From Actinomycetota bacterium (GTDB lineage Bacteria > Actinomycetota > Nitriliruptoria > Nitriliruptorales > JAHWKO01): a stretch of 12,514 nucleotides of DNA. The notes below the pieces were generated by a model. That model made no database searches and was not told the DNA's origin. It was given only the letters and a program-made list of their open reading frames with translations. Shown one piece after another: positions 7,102 to 12,473 of the stretch; position 1 is the first letter of the stretch; every line of letters starts with the position of its first letter. The position numbers were made by a program, and so were the translations under genes. The stretch is from the NCBI GenBank assembly GCA_019347855.1, contig JAHWKO010000071.1:1-12514 (forward strand), read 5' to 3'.

Positions 7102-7443
7102 TCACTGGAAGGGTCGGACCTCGATCGGGCAGGTCGTCGCCTCCGACATCCGCTCGGCCCAGCGCAGGGCCGCGTCGAGGTCCTCGACCTCGATCACGCT
7201 GAACCCGCCGAGCACCTCCTTGGTCTCCACGAACGGACCGTCCATGGTCACCGCGCGGCCGCCCCGTGCCGTCACGACCGTCGCGGTGCTGGGGTCGTGC
7301 AGCCCGCCACCGAAGACCCAGGAACCCTCGTCCTGGAGCTGACGGTGGACCGACTCGACGTCGCCGATGATCCACTCGAGGTCGTCCGGTGCCGGCTGGT
7401 CCGCATCGGCGGGGTACCAGACGGACAGCATGTACTGGGTCAC
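7102..7443 (-). CDS. YCII/DGPF-family protein 2
   Basis: A 113-residue YCII-related protein, with MDGPFVETKEVLGGF at 67-81 (DGPF at 68-71) and IEVRPFQ ending the chain. It has the same length and spacing as residues 1-113 of the downstream paralogue, but is clearly diverged between the conserved blocks. The GTG start at 7443 is preceded by GAGAGGAG with about 6 nt spacing. The start was chosen to match the MxQYxLSVxY beginning of the paralogue. It is the first gene of the ECF42 cluster in transcription order and has its own ECF42-type promoter element. It probably forms dimers with itself or with the sister protein; the substrate is unknown. Confidence 0.93.
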   Translation of the reverse strand: MTQYMLSVWYPADADQPAPDDLEWIIGDVESVHRQLQDEGSWVFGGGLHDPSTATVVTARGGRAVTMDGPFVETKEVLGGFSVIEVEDLDAALRWAERMSEATTCPIEVRPFQ

Positions 7444-7493
7444 GGCGCGCTCCTCTCGGTTGGGAACCGGCTCGCATGCCGGCCCTCACCGTG

Positions 7494-7522
7494 TCCACGG
7501 ATGGCGCGGACCGTATTCGACA
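7494..7522 (-). promoter_or_regulatory. ECF42-type promoter of YCII-2
   Basis: On the reverse strand TGTCGA (7522-7517) is followed by exactly 17 nt and CGTGGA (7499-7494). The element starts 79 nt before the GTG start, identical to the arrangement at YCII-1. Both copies are followed near the expected transcription start by GTGAGGG(G)CCGGC (reverse strand, 7489-7478 and 7046-7034), which supports descent by duplication of promoter plus gene. Confidence 0.72.
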
Positions 7523-7545
7523 TCCGGCGCCGCGACCGCGCGGCC

Positions 7546-7929
7546 TCAGAGGCCCGTCACCTCGAGGTCGGCATCCAGGAGCGTCTCGATCGCGCCGTCC
7601 AGGTCGTCCTCCTTCACCAGCAACCAGTCCGTGTCGTAGGTGGATACGACGAAGATGGGGATCCCGGCGTCCGCCAGCGGGACCGAGAGGCTCGCCAGCA
7701 CACCCGTCATGGAGAGGTCGAGCGGCCCCTTGACCGACAGGGCGCGCCAGCCGCTCTCGGCTCGCACCGAGCCTGGGACGGCCGCCTCCGGGACCACGAT
7801 CGACAGCTCGTCAGGTGTCCGCGTGACCGAGATCATTGGATCCGCCGTGTCGGTGACCCATGCGGGGACCGGGGCGGACGCGTCGAGACGGCACACGGCC
7901 AACGCCGTGGGATGGACCTGGAGCTCCAT
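7546..7929 (-). CDS. Small ACT-domain protein
   Basis: A 127-residue protein. The C-terminal half matches the CASTOR/ACT_7-type ACT fold, with blocks RALSVKGPLDLSMTGVLASL (about 62-81), PLADAGIPIFVVSTYDTDWLLV (about 84-105) and ALETLL-type final helix DLDGAIETLLDADLEV (about 109-124). The N-terminal half (ALAVCRLDASAPVPAWV, TPDELSIVVPE) also fits this two-part family. ACT domains bind amino acids or other small ligands; here the domain stands alone, so a regulatory or sensor role is likely but the ligand is unknown. The ATG at 7929 has AGGAGG 6 nt upstream. A longer frame to 7974 runs over the operator and was rejected. It is divergent from the MerR operon, sharing an 80-bp gap. Confidence 0.85.
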   Translation of the reverse strand: MELQVHPTALAVCRLDASAPVPAWVTDTADPMISVTRTPDELSIVVPEAAVPGSVRAESGWRALSVKGPLDLSMTGVLASLSVPLADAGIPIFVVSTYDTDWLLVKEDDLDGAIETLLDADLEVTGL

Positions 7930-7946
7930 ATCCGACCTCCTGGAGT

Positions 7947-7977
7947 TTGACTTCAAGTGCACTTCAACCTCCATGCT
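7947..7977 (+). promoter_or_regulatory. MerR-type promoter/operator
   Basis: TTGACT (7947-7952), a 19-nt spacer and a weak CATGCT (7972-7977) form the long-spacer promoter typical of MerR-family control. The spacer region holds the dyad TTCAAGTGCACTTCAA (7952-7967), symmetric except for one pair in each arm. It resembles the SoxR-box pattern CCTCAAGT...ACTTGAGG. It probably drives the four-gene plus-strand operon that includes the MerR gene. It may also affect the divergent ACT gene. An ordinary 17-nt-spaced alternative is TTCAAC (7963-7968) with CATACT (7986-7991). Confidence 0.65.
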
Positions 7978-7981
7978 GGTA

Positions 7982-7999
7982 CCTCCATACTGATGGAGG
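7982..7999 (+). repeat. Hairpin covering the ribosome site of the CC-motif gene
   Basis: CCTCCAT (7982-7988) and ATGGAGG (7993-7999) form a perfect 7-bp stem with the 4-nt loop ACTG. The right arm takes in the first half of the purine-rich ribosome site (7995-8003). A second ACCTCCAT copy lies at 7967-7974, giving a direct repeat of the left arm with a 14-nt period. This could tune translation, or simply be binding-site repetition. Confidence 0.45.
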
Positions 8000-8009
8000 G
8001 AGGCGCGAG

Positions 8010-8312
8010 ATGTACAGGTGCATGCTCACGGATCGCGATGCAACGGAACGCCTCGATGACGACCGGGCCCTGGCGGAGCGGGTGTTGCACACGCAGCGCA
8101 CCGCCGACGGGGTGCGGGTGACCGTCGACGGCAGCCGTGAGCTGGTCGACACGTTCGTGGAGCACGAGAGCCGGTGCTGCGGCTTCTTCGACTTCACCGT
8201 GACCGAGAACGAGGACACGGTCACCCTGGAGATCACCGCCCCACCGGACGAGACTGCCCAGCGGTTGGTGGATGAGGCCGAGCGCACGTTCCGCGAGGGT
8301 CCCCGTGGCTGA
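8010..8312 (+). CDS. Small protein with conserved CC motif, possible metal/thiol binding
   Basis: A 100-residue soluble protein beginning MYRCMLTDRDATERL. The central block is FVEHESRCCGFFDFTV (about 50-65), followed by VTLEITAPPDETAQRLVDEAERTF. The E-x2-CC-x-FF-x-F pattern recurs in small actinobacterial and proteobacterial proteins encoded near MerR-type regulators and metal or thiol stress genes. I recognise the pattern but not a settled function. The vicinal cysteines C57-C58 suggest binding of a soft metal or redox chemistry. The ATG at 8010 is preceded by GGAGGGAGG with 6 nt spacing. The end overlaps the MerR start by 8 bp (GTGGCTGA), showing translational coupling. It is probably the main target, as first gene of the MerR-controlled operon. 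Confidence 0.85.
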   Translation: MYRCMLTDRDATERLDDDRALAERVLHTQRTADGVRVTVDGSRELVDTFVEHESRCCGFFDFTVTENEDTVTLEITAPPDETAQRLVDEAERTFREGPRG

Positions 8313-8691
8313 GCTGCTGACGATCGGGCAGGTCGCTGACGAGGCGGGCCTCGCCACCTCGGCCCTGCGCTACTACGACGAAAGTGGCCTGGTCGAGCCC
8401 ACCACCCGCATCTCCGGACAGCGCCGGTACGACCCGCAGGTCCTGCGGCGGTTGCGGATCGTCGAGCTGTGCCAGCGGGCCGGCTTCACCCTCGCCGAGA
8501 TCAAGCAACTGCTCGACGGGCGGGGCGACTGGCGCCCGCTCGCCGAGGACAAGCTGACCGAGCTCGACCGGCGCATCCAGGAACTCCAGGGCGCCAGGCG
8601 TCTGGTGCTGGCTGCGCTCGAGTGCGACTGCGCCCACCTGGAGGGTTGCGACCAGACCGCTCACGACGCACCCGATCGCATCTGCGGATAG
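8305..8691 (+). CDS. MerR-family regulator with SoxR-like cysteine cluster
   Basis: A 128-residue MerR-type activator. The winged helix-turn-helix is at 4-73 (LLTIGQVADEAGLATSALRYYDESGL, QRRYDPQVLRRLRIVELCQRAGFTLAEIKQLL). A dimerisation helix follows (about 75-103). The C-terminus has C107-x-C109-x5-C115 plus C127. SoxR uses C-x2-C-x-C-x5-C to bind [2Fe-2S]. Here the last three positions match exactly, while the first is alanine (A104). H111 or C127 could be the fourth ligand, or the site could bind a metal ion. The GTG at 8305 was chosen because MerR proteins start a few residues before the LTIGQ helix and because it overlaps the upstream stop; the frame opens earlier at 8272. The likely operator is at 7947-7977, upstream of its own operon. 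Confidence 0.93.
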   Translation: MAELLTIGQVADEAGLATSALRYYDESGLVEPTTRISGQRRYDPQVLRRLRIVELCQRAGFTLAEIKQLLDGRGDWRPLAEDKLTELDRRIQELQGARRLVLAALECDCAHLEGCDQTAHDAPDRICG

Positions 8692-8701
8692 AGGAGAACC
8701 G

Positions 8702-8797
8702 ATGAACATCGAGATCGAGTACTGCGTCCCCTACGGACACCTCGACCGGGCGATCGCGGTCCAACGCGAGCTGCTCGGAGACGGACTGGCGGCCTGA
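8702..8797 (+). pseudogene. Remnant of Rdx/SelW-like selenoprotein-family gene
   Basis: A 31-codon frame starting MNIEIEYCVPYGHLDRAI closely follows the N-terminus of Rdx (SelT/SelW/SelH) family proteins, which normally begin with beta-strand plus YC-x2-C and a helix, and run to about 75-95 residues. Here the helix ends QRELLGDGLAA and stops. The rest of the thioredoxin-like fold is absent, and the next base codes for another gene. The second cysteine of the usual CxxC is tyrosine. A strong AGAGGAG ribosome site precedes the ATG, so the peptide may still be made. Only 3 nt separate its TGA from the YnfA start, so it could serve as a leader peptide for translation of that gene. Family assignment rests on the N-terminal match only. 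Confidence 0.72.
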
Positions 8798-8800
8798 GCC

Positions 8801-9133
8801 ATGCTCGTCGCACGTTCGCTCGCCCTGTTCGCCGTCGCGGCCGTCGCGGAGATCGGCGGCGCCTACCTCGTGTGGCAGGGCATCCGGGGTGGACGCGGTT
8901 GGCCGTGGATCGCCCTGGGTGGCCTCGCGCTCACGACGTACGGCGTGGTCGCGACGTTCCAGCCGGAGGCCAACTTCGGTCGGATCTTCGCCGCGTACGG
9001 CGGAATCTTCATCGTCGGGTCGCTGCTGTGGGGCGTCGCCTTCGAGGGGTTCCGCCCGGACCGTTGGGATCTGATCGGCGCCGCCATCTGCCTGATCGGC
9101 ATGGCGGTCATCATGTACGCCCCGAGGTCCTGA
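8801..9133 (+). CDS. ynfA: YnfA-family (UPF0060) small membrane protein
   Basis: A 110-residue inner-membrane protein, the normal full length for the family. Four membrane helices are visible at about 4-25, 33-52 ([18 protein letters not shown]), 60-79 ([19 protein letters not shown]) and 88-106 ([18 protein letters not shown]). Family hallmarks include [10 protein letters not shown] near the start, [12 protein letters not shown], and DRWDLIGA. The fold is SMR-transporter-like and the substrate is unproven. No good ribosome site lies before the ATG. Translation is probably coupled to the upstream 31-codon frame, which ends 3 nt earlier. It is the last gene of the MerR-controlled operon, which suggests export or tolerance of a toxic compound. 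Confidence 0.93.
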   Translation: MLVARSLALFAVAAVAEIGGAYLVWQGIRGGRGWPWIALGGLALTTYGVVATFQPEANFGRIFAAYGGIFIVGSLLWGVAFEGFRPDRWDLIGAAICLIGMAVIMYAPRS

Positions 9134-9139
9134 CTGACA

Positions 9140-9191
9140 CCAGGCATGCCTCGACCCGTCCCGGGCGGGCGGAAGGACGGCGCGTGCCTGG
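9140..9191. terminator. Nested inverted repeats between convergent genes, possible bidirectional terminator
   Basis: The outer arms CCAGGCA (9140-9146) and TGCCTGG (9185-9191) enclose the inner arms CCGTCC (9156-9161) and GGACGG (9175-9180). The gap lies between the 3' ends of the YnfA and DUF222-HNH genes, where a shared terminator is expected. No T-run follows on either strand. Confidence 0.4.
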
Positions 9192-9232
9192 AGGGAGATG
9201 GTCGGAGCGGGGTGGGTGGGCAGACCCGCAGG

Positions 9233-10675
9233 TCAGGTGGGCGGTGGGCGGACCAGGCGTCGCCCGTCGGGGTGGGTGAAGGTCACGGTGTTGTCGGGAT
9301 GCCATCTCGCGGCCCACTTGCCTTCGTGGACGAGCTGGTGACAGGCCCAGCAGACCAGGACGAGGTTGTCGAGATCGGTCGGACCGCCGTCGGCCCAGTG
9401 AACGCAGTGGTGCGGGATCAGGAGGCGGTCTCCTCGACCGCACATCCGACACCGGGCGCCGTCACGGATCAGCAGGCACCGGCGTTGTGCCGCCGTGGGC
9501 TGTCGGGTGGCACGACCGATGTCGACGGGGACCGAACGCCCGTTGAGGACCACCGGGACGATCCCCGCGTCACAGGCCTTGCGTCGGGCGGTCGAGATCG
9601 GGATCGGTCCCGTGAAACGCATCGCGGGCGCCCCGTCGTCCAGACGTCCGCGTAGGGAGGTCTCGGGGATCGTGACCAGGACGGTGGCGGGCCGACCGGC
9701 CGCGTCGGGGATGTCCCCGACGGCGAGCAGCCGTCGCGCCATCTCCCCGAGGATGTCCGCCCCACGCTGCCGTCCTGTGCGCTCCTCCGCCGAGGTGCCC
9801 CCGTCCGGTGACGTCTCGCCGCGCCGCTCGCGGTCGTCCTTGAAGGACGCGTTGAACAGGGCCTGATAGGCGGTGTAGAAGGCCTCGCCGTTGTCCTGGT
9901 CGAGCAACGCGTCGAGCTTGACCATGCCGTCCTGACGGACCCACACGTGGGCGTACCGCTGTGCGCGCTTGTGTCGAGCGTCGTCCTCGACCGTCTCGGC
10001 GTCCGCGGCAGCCTTCAGGGCGCGGGCGGTGCGGCGGACCTGGTCGGGCCCGCCCTCACGTGCCGCTTCGAGCAGCCGCCGTTCGGCGTCCTCCATCTTG
10101 CGCAGACGGGCGTCGCGCAGGACCCGCCCGATAGCGGATGCGGACTCACGCGTGATGTCGCCGTCGGCGAACGCGCCGGCGGTCTCGGGCAGCTCGGCGA
10201 TCTGGTCGGCGGTGCGTAGCTGGTTGGTCGCGTCCCGTTGCGACCCGCCGAGCTGGTCGGCCGCCCACTTCGCCGCCGACGACGCCCCGTCGTCGCGGTG
10301 GACCTTGCGCCGCCGCACCTGCGACAGCCACGACGTCTCCACGGCTTCGATCCGGTTGCGCACCCGACGCAGACCGGACAGGGCATCAGCAAGCCCCTCG
10401 GGGTGGATGCGCTCGGGCGCGATCGCACGCAGCCGGTCGGTGAGCTCGTGCGCCTGCTCGAGGAGGTCCCCCAGCTCGCCGGTCCCATCGAGCACGGCCA
10501 CTGCCGCACCACCGTGGGCCCCGGAACCCTGGGAACCAGGATCCTCGGAACCGGAACCCGCCCCGGTGCGAGCGCCGTCCGGCGGCGCGTCGTACGGCAA
10601 CGTTGGTGCTTCGGCGACCAGCTCCAGCCGTCGTCTGGGCCTGCCGGCACGCAACCGCGCGCTGCTCTCGGTCAT
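9233..10675 (-). CDS. DUF222 / HNH endonuclease-domain protein (13E12 repeat family)
   Basis: A 480-residue protein. An acidic, Gly/Ser-rich variable N-terminus (1-65) is followed by the helical DUF222 region (about 68-330), with typical blocks WLSQVRRRKVHRDDGASSAAKWAADQLGG, ELPETAGAFADGDITRESASAIGRVL and AHVWVRQDGMVKLDALLDQDNGEAFYTAYQAL. The C-terminal HNH domain has zinc cysteines C409/C412 and C442/C445. Catalytic-type residues are H422-H423, N437 and H446 (LIPHHCVHWADGGPTDLDNL, then CWACHQLVH). This is the 13E12 family, multi-copy in many actinobacteria, with a role that is still unclear but often linked to mobile DNA or DNA damage. All nuclease residues are intact. The ATG at 10675 follows GAGGGGAAG. 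Its promoter carries a perfect SOS box, so LexA repression is likely. Confidence 0.93.
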   Translation of the reverse strand: MTESSARLRAGRPRRRLELVAEAPTLPYDAPPDGARTGAGSGSEDPGSQGSGAHGGAAVAVLDGTGELGDLLEQAHELTDRLRAIAPERIHPEGLADALSGLRRVRNRIEAVETSWLSQVRRRKVHRDDGASSAAKWAADQLGGSQRDATNQLRTADQIAELPETAGAFADGDITRESASAIGRVLRDARLRKMEDAERRLLEAAREGGPDQVRRTARALKAAADAETVEDDARHKRAQRYAHVWVRQDGMVKLDALLDQDNGEAFYTAYQALFNASFKDDRERRGETSPDGGTSAEERTGRQRGADILGEMARRLLAVGDIPDAAGRPATVLVTIPETSLRGRLDDGAPAMRFTGPIPISTARRKACDAGIVPVVLNGRSVPVDIGRATRQPTAAQRRCLLIRDGARCRMCGRGDRLLIPHHCVHWADGGPTDLDNLVLVCWACHQLVHEGKWAARWHPDNTVTFTHPDGRRLVRPPPT

Positions 10676-10718
10676 GCGGATCTTCCCCTCGGCCCGCTCT
10701 CCCAGCGGGACGCTCTAC

Positions 10719-10734
10719 CCGAACGTACGTTCGG
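10719..10734. promoter_or_regulatory. LexA binding site (SOS box), perfect palindrome
   Basis: CCGAACGTACGTTCGG is a perfect 16-bp palindrome. Its core CGAACGTACGTTCG satisfies the Gram-positive LexA consensus CGAACRNRYGTTYG at every position. It abuts the -10 hexamer and covers the expected transcription start of the DUF222-HNH gene, an ideal place for repression. It lies 44 nt before that gene's ATG. The divergent surface-protein gene starts 72 bp away on the other side and could also be affected. Confidence 0.85.
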
Positions 10735-10762
10735 ATAGTAGCACCCCCGGGTGACATGTCAA
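10735..10762 (-). promoter_or_regulatory. Sigma-70-type promoter of DUF222-HNH gene
   Basis: On the reverse strand a perfect TTGACA (10762-10757) is followed by a 16-nt spacer and TACTAT (10740-10735). This is the clearest housekeeping-type promoter in the window. The -35 element lies within the 10-bp palindrome TGACATGTCA (10752-10761). Transcription should start near 10728, inside the SOS box. Confidence 0.8.
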
Positions 10763-10769
10763 CCAGGTC

Positions 10770-10787
10770 GTCCACGCCGGTGTGGAC
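10770..10787. repeat. Inverted repeat upstream of surface-protein gene
   Basis: GTCCAC (10770-10775) and GTGGAC (10782-10787) are perfect 6-bp arms with a 6-nt centre, 19 nt before the ATG at 10807. It may be an operator or leader hairpin for the surface-protein/CapA pair. I could not find a convincing promoter for these genes. Confidence 0.35.
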
Positions 10788-10806
10788 AACCTCGGGCGTA
10801 GACTCC

Positions 10807-11316
10807 ATGCACCGAACGAGCGGCCTGATAGGGACGATGGCGGGATCGTGGGGCCTCCGGCTGGGGTGGGCGGCGACCGCGGCCGCCCTCACCCTCGCCC
10901 CGGTCCCGGCGTCGGCCCAGCCCGCGGCCCAGGCCGAGGCGCCCTCGGGGCCCCACGTCCCGCTGAGCGTCCGCATCAACGTCGAGGTCGTCGCCAACGA
11001 CTTCCCGTACTACCAGGCCAGCAACATCCCCGCGGTCGCGCAGGTCGAAGGGCTCGAGCTGACCCTGCCGTTGCTCGCACCGCCGGGCGACGGCACGACC
11101 GACCCGCCGGCGCCGGCGCCGCACGACACCCCTTCGCTGCCGGCCACGGGTCCGCCGTTCGGGTCGGCAGGGTCCCTGCTGGGGGTGCTGGCCCTCGCCG
11201 TGGCGACGTCGGTGTGGCGTGGCCGCCGCCGGCTACCGGTGCTCCCAGGAGCTGGAGGTAGCAGCCGAGGACGGCAGCGCGACCGGTCTGGTCCGCGCGC
11301 ACGCCCCGCGTTGTGA
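10807..11316 (+). CDS. Small secreted LPXTG-type surface protein, unknown family
   Basis: A 169-residue protein. Residues 1-37 form a signal peptide (hydrophobic WAATAAALTLAPVP, cleavage after ASA). The mature part contains a beta-like segment LSVRINVEVVANDFPYYQ (about 53-70) and a Pro/Thr-rich spacer. The sorting signal is LPATG (111-115), a hydrophobic stretch (about 121-136) and RGRRR (138-142). A further 27 or so basic residues follow, longer than in usual sorting signals. Sortase would link it to the cell wall; no sortase gene is in the window. I do not recognise the mature domain. The start is uncertain: ATG 10807 has no good ribosome site, while ATG 10837 (shorter signal peptide, 27 residues) follows AGGGA very closely. 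The stop overlaps the CapA GTG start by 4 bp (GTGA). The two products are thus made together. Confidence 0.75.
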   Translation: MHRTSGLIGTMAGSWGLRLGWAATAAALTLAPVPASAQPAAQAEAPSGPHVPLSVRINVEVVANDFPYYQASNIPAVAQVEGLELTLPLLAPPGDGTTDPPAPAPHDTPSLPATGPPFGSAGSLLGVLALAVATSVWRGRRRLPVLPGAGGSSRGRQRDRSGPRARPAL

Positions 11317-12410
11317 GGCTGTTCCTGTGCGGTGACGTGATGCTCGGGCGCGGGGTCGACCAGATCCTGCCGCACCCGGGCGATCCCACCCTGCACGAGT
11401 CCTACATCCGCGACGCGACCGGCTACGTAGAGCTCGCCGAACGGGCCAACGGACCGATCCCGGACCCTGTGGACTTCACCTGGCCGTGGGGTGAGGCGAT
11501 GTCCGTGCTCGACGAGGCGGCGCCCGACGTCCGGATCATCAACCTCGAGAACGCCGTCACCCGCAGCGACGACTTCGCCCGAGGCAAGGGCATCCACTAC
11601 CGCATGAACCCGGGCAACCTGCCGTGCCTCGAGGCCGCGGACCCGGACGTCTGCGTGCTGGCCAACAACCACGCGTTGGACCTCGGACGTTCGGGTCTGG
11701 AGGAGACGCTCGATGTCCTGTCCGAGGCCGAGCTGAGGACCGCGGGTGTGGGGCGCGACCTCGCGGAGGCACAACGCCCGGCCGAGGTGGTGCTGGAGGA
11801 CGGAGGCAGCGTGCTGGTCTTCGCGTTGGGACTCCCCTCGAGCGGCGTGCCGGGATCGTGGGCAGCGACCGACGACCGGTCCGGTCTGGACTTCCTCGCC
11901 GAACCCTCGCCGGAAGCGGCCGCCGAGCTCACCGAACGCGTTCGGCGGCACGAACGGCCAGGTGATGTGATCGTCGTCTCCCTGCACTGGGGGTCGAACT
12001 GGGGCTACGCCGTCCCGGAGGAACAGACCCGCTTCGCGCACGCGCTGATCGACGGCGGGGTGGACGTGGTGCACGGCCACTCCTCGCACCATCCCCGGCC
12101 GATCGAGGTGTACCGCGACCGGCTGATCCTGTACGGCTGCGGGGACCTCATCAACGACTACGAGGGCATCACGGGGCACGACGAGTACCGCGACGACCTG
12201 CGGCCGCTGTACCTCGCCGACGTCGACGGAGACAGCGGGGCGCTGACCGACCTACGGATCGTGGCGATGCAGGTCCGCAAGATGCGGCTCGAGCGCGCGA
12301 CCGCGGACGACTGTGCCTGGCTGCGTACGACGCTCGACCGCGTCAGCGAGGACTTCGGAACGCGCGTCGTCCACCGGGGCGACCGTGAGCTGGGCGTTGC
12401 ACCGAACTGA
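11313..12410 (+). CDS. CapA-family protein (poly-gamma-glutamate synthesis type, metallophosphatase-like)
   Basis: A 365-residue protein of the PGA_cap/CapA family, related to calcineurin-like metallophosphatases. Metal-site motifs are complete and in order: GDVMLGR (7-13), NLENAVTR (77-84), LANNHALDLG (116-125), SLHWG (223-227) and VHGHSSHHP (253-261), followed by LILYGCGDLINDYEG (271-285). Unlike Bacillus CapA it has no N-terminal membrane helix or signal peptide: the catalytic GDVM motif starts at residue 7, so it should be cytoplasmic. In other bacteria the family acts in poly-gamma-glutamate capsule synthesis, but many solitary members have unknown roles. No capB or capC genes are visible here. 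The GTG start overlaps the stop of the LPXTG surface-protein gene, which ties it to the cell envelope. Confidence 0.92.
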   Translation: MRLFLCGDVMLGRGVDQILPHPGDPTLHESYIRDATGYVELAERANGPIPDPVDFTWPWGEAMSVLDEAAPDVRIINLENAVTRSDDFARGKGIHYRMNPGNLPCLEAADPDVCVLANNHALDLGRSGLEETLDVLSEAELRTAGVGRDLAEAQRPAEVVLEDGGSVLVFALGLPSSGVPGSWAATDDRSGLDFLAEPSPEAAAELTERVRRHERPGDVIVVSLHWGSNWGYAVPEEQTRFAHALIDGGVDVVHGHSSHHPRPIEVYRDRLILYGCGDLINDYEGITGHDEYRDDLRPLYLADVDGDSGALTDLRIVAMQVRKMRLERATADDCAWLRTTLDRVSEDFGTRVVHRGDRELGVAPN

Positions 12411-12423
12411 TGTCCCCCAGCCC

Positions 12424-12442
12424 CGCACGCGCGTGCGACAAT
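12424..12442 (+). promoter_or_regulatory. Palindrome and possible extended -10 promoter before last gene
   Basis: CGCACGCGCGTGCG (12424-12437) is a perfect 14-bp palindrome lying 14 nt after the CapA stop. It overlaps TGCGACAAT (12434-12442), which reads as an extended -10 (TGN plus GACAAT). It could end the CapA transcript as a short hairpin, or control the gene starting at 12474. Confidence 0.35.
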
Positions 12443-12473
12443 GCCGGCGTCGTCGGAACGGAAGGGAAGCTCG

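Noticed and set aside
7930..7974. Longer start for the ACT-domain protein (ATG at 7974)
   Set aside because: It would place coding sequence over the MerR operator. The ATG at 7929 has an AGGAGG at ideal spacing.
10603..10806. Upstream extension of the surface-protein frame
   Set aside because: It would run through the HNH promoter and SOS box and hide the signal peptide.
11010..12179. 389-residue open frame on the minus strand opposite the CapA gene
   Set aside because: No family signature, while the plus strand shows all CapA metal motifs in order.
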